From positions 841,104 to 905,103 of the forward strand of contig NW_022985191.1 of assembly GCF_010093535.1 (NCBI RefSeq): a stretch of DNA of 64,000 nt, in the 5' to 3' direction. A model generated the notes under the pieces. The model did not search any database and was not told the origin of the DNA. It saw nothing but the letters and a program-made list of their open reading frames with translations. Shown here one piece after another: positions 60,301-64,000 of this stretch; the stretch's first letter is position 1, and each line of letters starts with the position of its first letter. Made by a program: the position numbers and the translations under genes. The stretch is from Lindgomyces ingoldianus (Eukaryota; Ascomycota; Dothideomycetes; Pleosporales; Lindgomycetaceae).

Positions 60301-62650
60301 AACCCTGCATAATCTAGAAGAACTTCCCCTGCATTAATCTTAGAACTACGTAATTAACCTTAAACTAAACCCCTAGCTAAAAGCATATAAGCTACAACCT
60401 CTAAAAAAAGCTTAAAAAGAAGCATTGCAGGAATATGTAGACTGCATGCTAGCTAGAGGCTATATTTAGAAGAGCAACAGCCCTATAGCATTAGCAGTAG
60501 TCTTTGCAAAAAAGAAAAAAACAGGAAGGTTAGAGTCTACTAAGACTATAGAACTCTTAATAAGAACACTATAAAAGACTAGTTTCCTCTCTCTATTATT
60601 TAAAACATTATAAATTAACTAAAAGAAACTACCTACTTTATAAAGTTTAACATCTAGGACAAATTTAACAAGATAAGAATAAAAAAAAGACATAAATAAA
60701 TAACAGCTTTTAAAACCTTAAAAAGACTTTATAAGCTTCTTATTATGCTATTTAGGCTAACTAACGCCTTAGCAACTTTTTAAAAGGTGATTAACACTGC
60801 ACTTAACCTATACTTAGACATTTTTGTGCTAGTCTATCTAGACAACATTCTTATTTACATAAAAGAAGATAAACGTGACTACATAACAAAAGTATAATTA
60901 GTACTAGAAAAACTCTGTAAATATAGACTACACTTACAACTAGAAAAATATAAGTTTAATATATAAGAAACTAAGTACCTTAGGTTTATTATTAATAGAA
61001 TAGAGATAAAACTAGATCCTGCTAAAGTAACTAAGGTTATTAAATAGCTAACCTTAGAAACTATTACAGAAATAAAAGGATTCCTAGGCCTTACTAGCTA
61101 TGTACAAAGGATAATTAAAGACTACTTAAAGATTATGTTGCCTCTTATAAATGCTACATTAAAAGAAAGATTTTTCTAGAAATTCCTATAGACAATAGAG
61201 ATAGAAAACGCCTTTTAGGAACTAAAAAAGATTATAACAAGTTACCCTATTCTTAAAATGTATAACTTTACACTAGAAATAAGAGTGCATACTAATGCCT
61301 TTTTAAGAGCAGATGGAGCAGCACTCTTCTAGAAACAAGAAAACAGTTAATAGCACCCTATAGCATATTATTTAGCAAAGTTTGCACTATTAGAAGAAAA
61401 TTACACTATTCTAGATAAAGAACTAAAAGCTATAGTTAACACATGCAGAAATTAAAAATTTAAACTACAAAGACTTAGATAATAATTTACAATTCTTACT
61501 AATTACATAAACCTTGTTACCTTCCTTATAACTAAAAAACTCTTGCTAATGTATATTTAATAGGCTATAAAACTAGCCTAATTTAACTTTGTTATTAAAC
61601 ATGTAGCAGAGAGCAGTAATTAACAAGTAGACGCCTTTAGCTAACGCCTTAATTACTTCTCTAAAAACAAGAAAACCTCTAAAGAATTTGCAATATTTAA
61701 AAAGACATTAAAGGGCTTAGTTTATAAAAGACTAAACTAAAAAAAACTATTATGTTCTTTTATAATTATTAAGCAAGGATAGAAGAACTTAATAAAAGAA
61801 TATTATAAAGCTTTTATGTTTAGACACTCTAGAATTAGATTACTGCAAAAAAAGATTAAAGATGTAATACTATAAAAAGTGCCCTAACTAAAGCATTTGT
61901 GCACTAAAGTTCTGCAGGAATGCAACATATGCAATAAAAATAACCTACAGCAACATAAACTTTATAGACTGCTCTAACTAATTACAGCGCTAAGTTAACT
62001 ATAAAGTATAATAACTATAGATTTTATTACTAGACTGCCCCTATTACATAAACTAGGCACTAAAAGACTCTGCAACATAATTGCCCTAGTTATAAACAAA
62101 ACTACAAAATTTATTTACCTATAGGCCTTAGAAAAAAGAATTACAGCTAAAGAATTTATGTATAAATTAAAAAAAAATGTGTAGTTAATTTATAGATACC
62201 TAGAAACTATTATCTCTAATTATAATAAACTGTTTATAAGCAAATACTAGATAGCTATAATTAGACACTAAGAAATTAACTATAAACTCTCTACTGCTTA
62301 CTACCTATAAATAGATAGACAGACTAAATAAGTAAACGCAGAATTAGAAAAGTACTTATATAAGTATATAACATTTAGACAAGATAACTAGGCAGAATAG
62401 CTGCTAATAGCACAACTTATAATAAATACTATAGAATTAGCTATAACTAGAGAAACCCTTTATAAGGCTAATTTTAGGTACTCCCTTAGATATAAAATAC
62501 ACACTACACAGCTAACAAACCCTCTAAAAGCTATAAACTAGACTAATAAGCTTCTTAAGCTGCATTAAAGAATAGCTACAGAAGCATAGTTAGCCTAGAA
62601 CGCTATAGAAAAAGCAGTAAACTAAAAACAACAGCTAGCACTAAAGATAC
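57320..62650 (+). pseudogene. gypsy B3 gag-pol remnant
   Basis: Gag about 57320-58870: a lysine-rich basic stretch (KKKSSSSKS, near 58249-58275) precedes a zinc knuckle at 58324-58370 in which two cysteines remain and the expected histidine and last cysteine read as tyrosine. Protease region about 59600-59950. RT about 60540-61060, with LFRLTNALATF and a YLDN box near 60833-60845. RNase H 61260-61700. Integrase 61890-62650, with an N-terminal C-x2-C near 61920. The frame ends where the LTR of copia H begins. Many TAA/TAG. Confidence 0.8.
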
Positions 62651-62651
62651 A

Positions 62652-62859
62652 TGTGAAGCTATGTGAGGCACCAAAGACATGAGGAACTGGATTGTATTGC
62701 TAAAGGAGGGCAACTACGGGTTTATATAGTACTAGATGAACCCATCATGTGACTTAAGGCCACCAATAGCTCTAGGCTGCAGCAGGTGGCATTGCTAGGC
62801 AGCAGTACGCCAAAGGAGTGTTGGTGGCTAGCGCATGGAGAGCTCCGTAACTGCAAACA
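62652..62859 (-). repeat. Putative 3' LTR of copia H (208 bp)
   Basis: On the minus strand it starts TGTTTGCAGTTACGG directly after a G-rich tract and ends CACATAGCTTCACA at 62652. A TATA-like tatataaacc lies at about 62728-62737 on the minus strand, as expected for an LTR promoter. The other LTR is outside the window, so the ends are inferred. Confidence 0.6.
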
Positions 62860-62870
62860 TACCCCCCCAG
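62860..62870 (-). other. Polypurine tract of copia H
   Basis: The minus strand reads CTGGGGGGGTA immediately before the LTR start, the usual primer site for plus-strand DNA synthesis in copia elements. Confidence 0.65.
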
Positions 62871-62960
62871 CTTGAAATGAAGCGAATGTGTAAGTGATTA
62901 AGCAGAATAAAAGCTGAACAAAAGATAGACAGATTTGTAAGCAATTTGTATAGTAAATAG

Positions 62961-64000
62961 TTAAAGAGATGTAGGGAGGTTGGTAGAGATGTCTTCTAAA
63001 CCTAATTGTTGTACAAACTCTTCATGTTTTTGTCTTGGCAGCAACTTGGTGAGACCGTCCGCAGGCATCTGAGCGGTAGGTTTCCAGTTGACATGTAGTC
63101 TACCAGCAGAGATCTCTTGTCGTAACCAGCTCTGGTGTATGTCGACATGCTTGAGCTTAGTTTGGAGCTTTGATAGATCTTTTGTGACAATTCCAATCGT
63201 CTGCTGATTGTCGCACCAGATAGCAGGGGTATCGTCAATTAGGAGCTGAAGTCGTGTGAAGAAAAGCTTCCACCACTCCATGTCGGTACCAGCTTGCGAG
63301 AGAGCTAGGAGCTCTGCCTCCGTAGTTGATTTGGTGACGGTTCGTTGCAAGGTAGCTTTCCAGTCTACCGCTAGACCAAAGAGCTTGAATAGATGTCCAT
63401 GAGAGCTTCGACGAGTCGCTGGATCGTCCGCGAATGCAGCGTCTGATGCACCATAGAACTGGGGCTCTGCATGGTTAAGCTCATAGAATGCGCTGTTTTG
63501 AGAGTTTCTTGATGTTCCTATTGCGAGATGTTTTGTACGGAGTAGGTAGCGCCAGCAATGCAGGGCTGCATCTAGGTGCTTTTGACCAGGATTGGTGAGG
63601 TGGCGTGCTAGTATTGAGTGCGCATGCGCGATGTCCGGTCGTGTGAATGATGCTATGTAGGCGAGTGAGCCTACTAGCTGTTGTTAGAGCTTGGTCCTCC
63701 TATCGTTGGTGGTCTCAGTAGAGAGCTCTAGGGTTTCGCGCAGAGGTATGTCAGGTAGTCGTTTCCCGCTCTGCTCTAGATTGAATTTGGTAGCGATCTT
63801 GTTAATGAAGGAGTCTTGGACTAGGTAGATGGATTCAGCAGTCTTCACAACTCGAATGCCTAGGAACCATTTCAGTTCGCCGAGCTTCCTAATGTCGTAC
63901 GCATGCTGAAGATCATGTTCGAACTGCTCAGCAGCCTCAGCATTGATAGGGTGGTATAGTAGTATAATGTCATCAACGTATACTAGTACGATGAGCTTGT
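62961..64000 (-). pseudogene. copia H polyprotein, C-terminal RT and RNase H, one nonsense codon
   Basis: Read from the window edge on the minus strand: RT with an intact YVDD box about 20 bases inside the edge, then the KLGELKWFLGIRV block, a single in-frame TAA at 63684-63686, then LVGSLAYIASFTRPDIAHA, the connection region, and RNase H with GASDAAFADD (about 63445), a DWKATLQRTVTKSTTEAELL block (63325-63370), a CDNQQT motif and HVDIHQSWLR, ending at 62961. At the stop the family normally has a sense codon in a short linker, so a CAA-to-TAA change is likely. Apart from this the 346 visible codons are open. It encodes the enzymes for copying element RNA. Confidence 0.88.

Larger units (their letters stand above)
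34357..62651 (+). mobile_element. B3: Ty3/gypsy family B, split by A and cut by copia H
   Basis: Plus-strand element: LTR part 1 (34357-34739), the 22 kb insertion A (34740-57064), LTR part 2 (57070-57293), then gag-pol to 62651, where the LTR of copia H begins. The left flank is GAAAC. The two LTR pieces together make about 607 bp, comparable with the 598 bp sister LTRs. Its own 3' end and LTR would lie beyond H, outside the window. Confidence 0.85.
62652..64000 (-). mobile_element. H: Ty1/copia retrotransposon, little mutated, runs off the window
   Basis: The minus-strand 3' end of a copia element: RT, RNase H, polypurine tract and 3' LTR. Base composition is normal, in sharp contrast to B3 on its left, so it inserted late or escaped RIP. 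The host sequence aaagataca at the junction belongs to the integrase tail of B3; the duplication would be ATACA, to be found again beyond 64000. Confidence 0.85.

Noticed and set aside
25587..62651. Centromere or telomere
   Set aside because: No TTAGGG arrays or satellite repeats. RIPed retroelement clusters can be centromeric in fungi, but nothing here distinguishes that from an ordinary AT-rich isochore.

Overview
The window looks like a chromosome segment of a filamentous ascomycete (Pezizomycotina). About 58 of 64 kb is AT-rich DNA saturated with TA, and its old reading frames are broken almost wherever CAA/CAG/CGA codons would stand. Duplicate LTRs in the same element differ mainly by C-to-T and G-to-A changes at CpA, TpG and CpG. 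This is the signature of repeat-induced point mutation (RIP). A Dothideomycete is my guess from the Fot1/copia/gypsy content and the isochore-like pattern, but the sequence does not prove it. No prokaryotic features, tRNA, rRNA, CRISPR or telomere repeats were seen.

Layout, left block (1-19253): a minus-strand Ty3/gypsy element (B1) carries two pogo/Fot1-derived insertions, FB1 and ST1. B1 sits in a minus-strand LTR of family A. That LTR in turn sits in palindromic pogo-derived elements (FB2a, FB2b). FB2b also holds a 1.86 kb Fot1/pogo transposon (F1) and a full 6.55 kb Ty1/copia element (C1, TSD TGTAG).

Gene island (about 19830-25590): ordinary base composition and no RIP. It has two convincing genes, transcribed divergently: a polytopic membrane protein of unknown function (20513-21874, minus) and a PAQR/hemolysin-III (adiponectin-receptor-like) membrane protein (23342-24543, plus, two introns). 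Between them lies a 187 bp foldback sequence. A possible decayed ORF (24747-25586) abuts the right RIP boundary. The left edge carries a solo LTR (19606-19828).

Right block (25590-64000): a truncated gypsy (B2) in an FB remnant; a related gypsy (E) with a non-RIPed solo LTR (32416-32705) and a second ST element; then a deep nest. B3 (34357-62651) carries A (34740-57064, TSD TATAT) inside its 5' LTR. A carries the deleted copia C2 (TSD GCTGC) and gypsy D1 (TSD GACAC). D1 carries D2 (TSD TCCTT) inside its own 3' LTR. A much less mutated Ty1/copia element (H) enters B3 at 62652 and runs off the window.

The strongest unexpected signals are these. (1) In all five LTR pairs the outer edge of each element is spared from RIP while the same LTR bases are mutated where they face inward. 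(2) A 17-bp tandem duplication occurs in the terminal inverted repeats of three sequence-distinct pogo-like families. (3) The pogo derivative FB is nearly a complete palindrome around a transposase fragment. (4) Retroelements often land inside LTRs. The two genes have no evident joint function. Their shared feature is a common upstream region inside a repeat desert.
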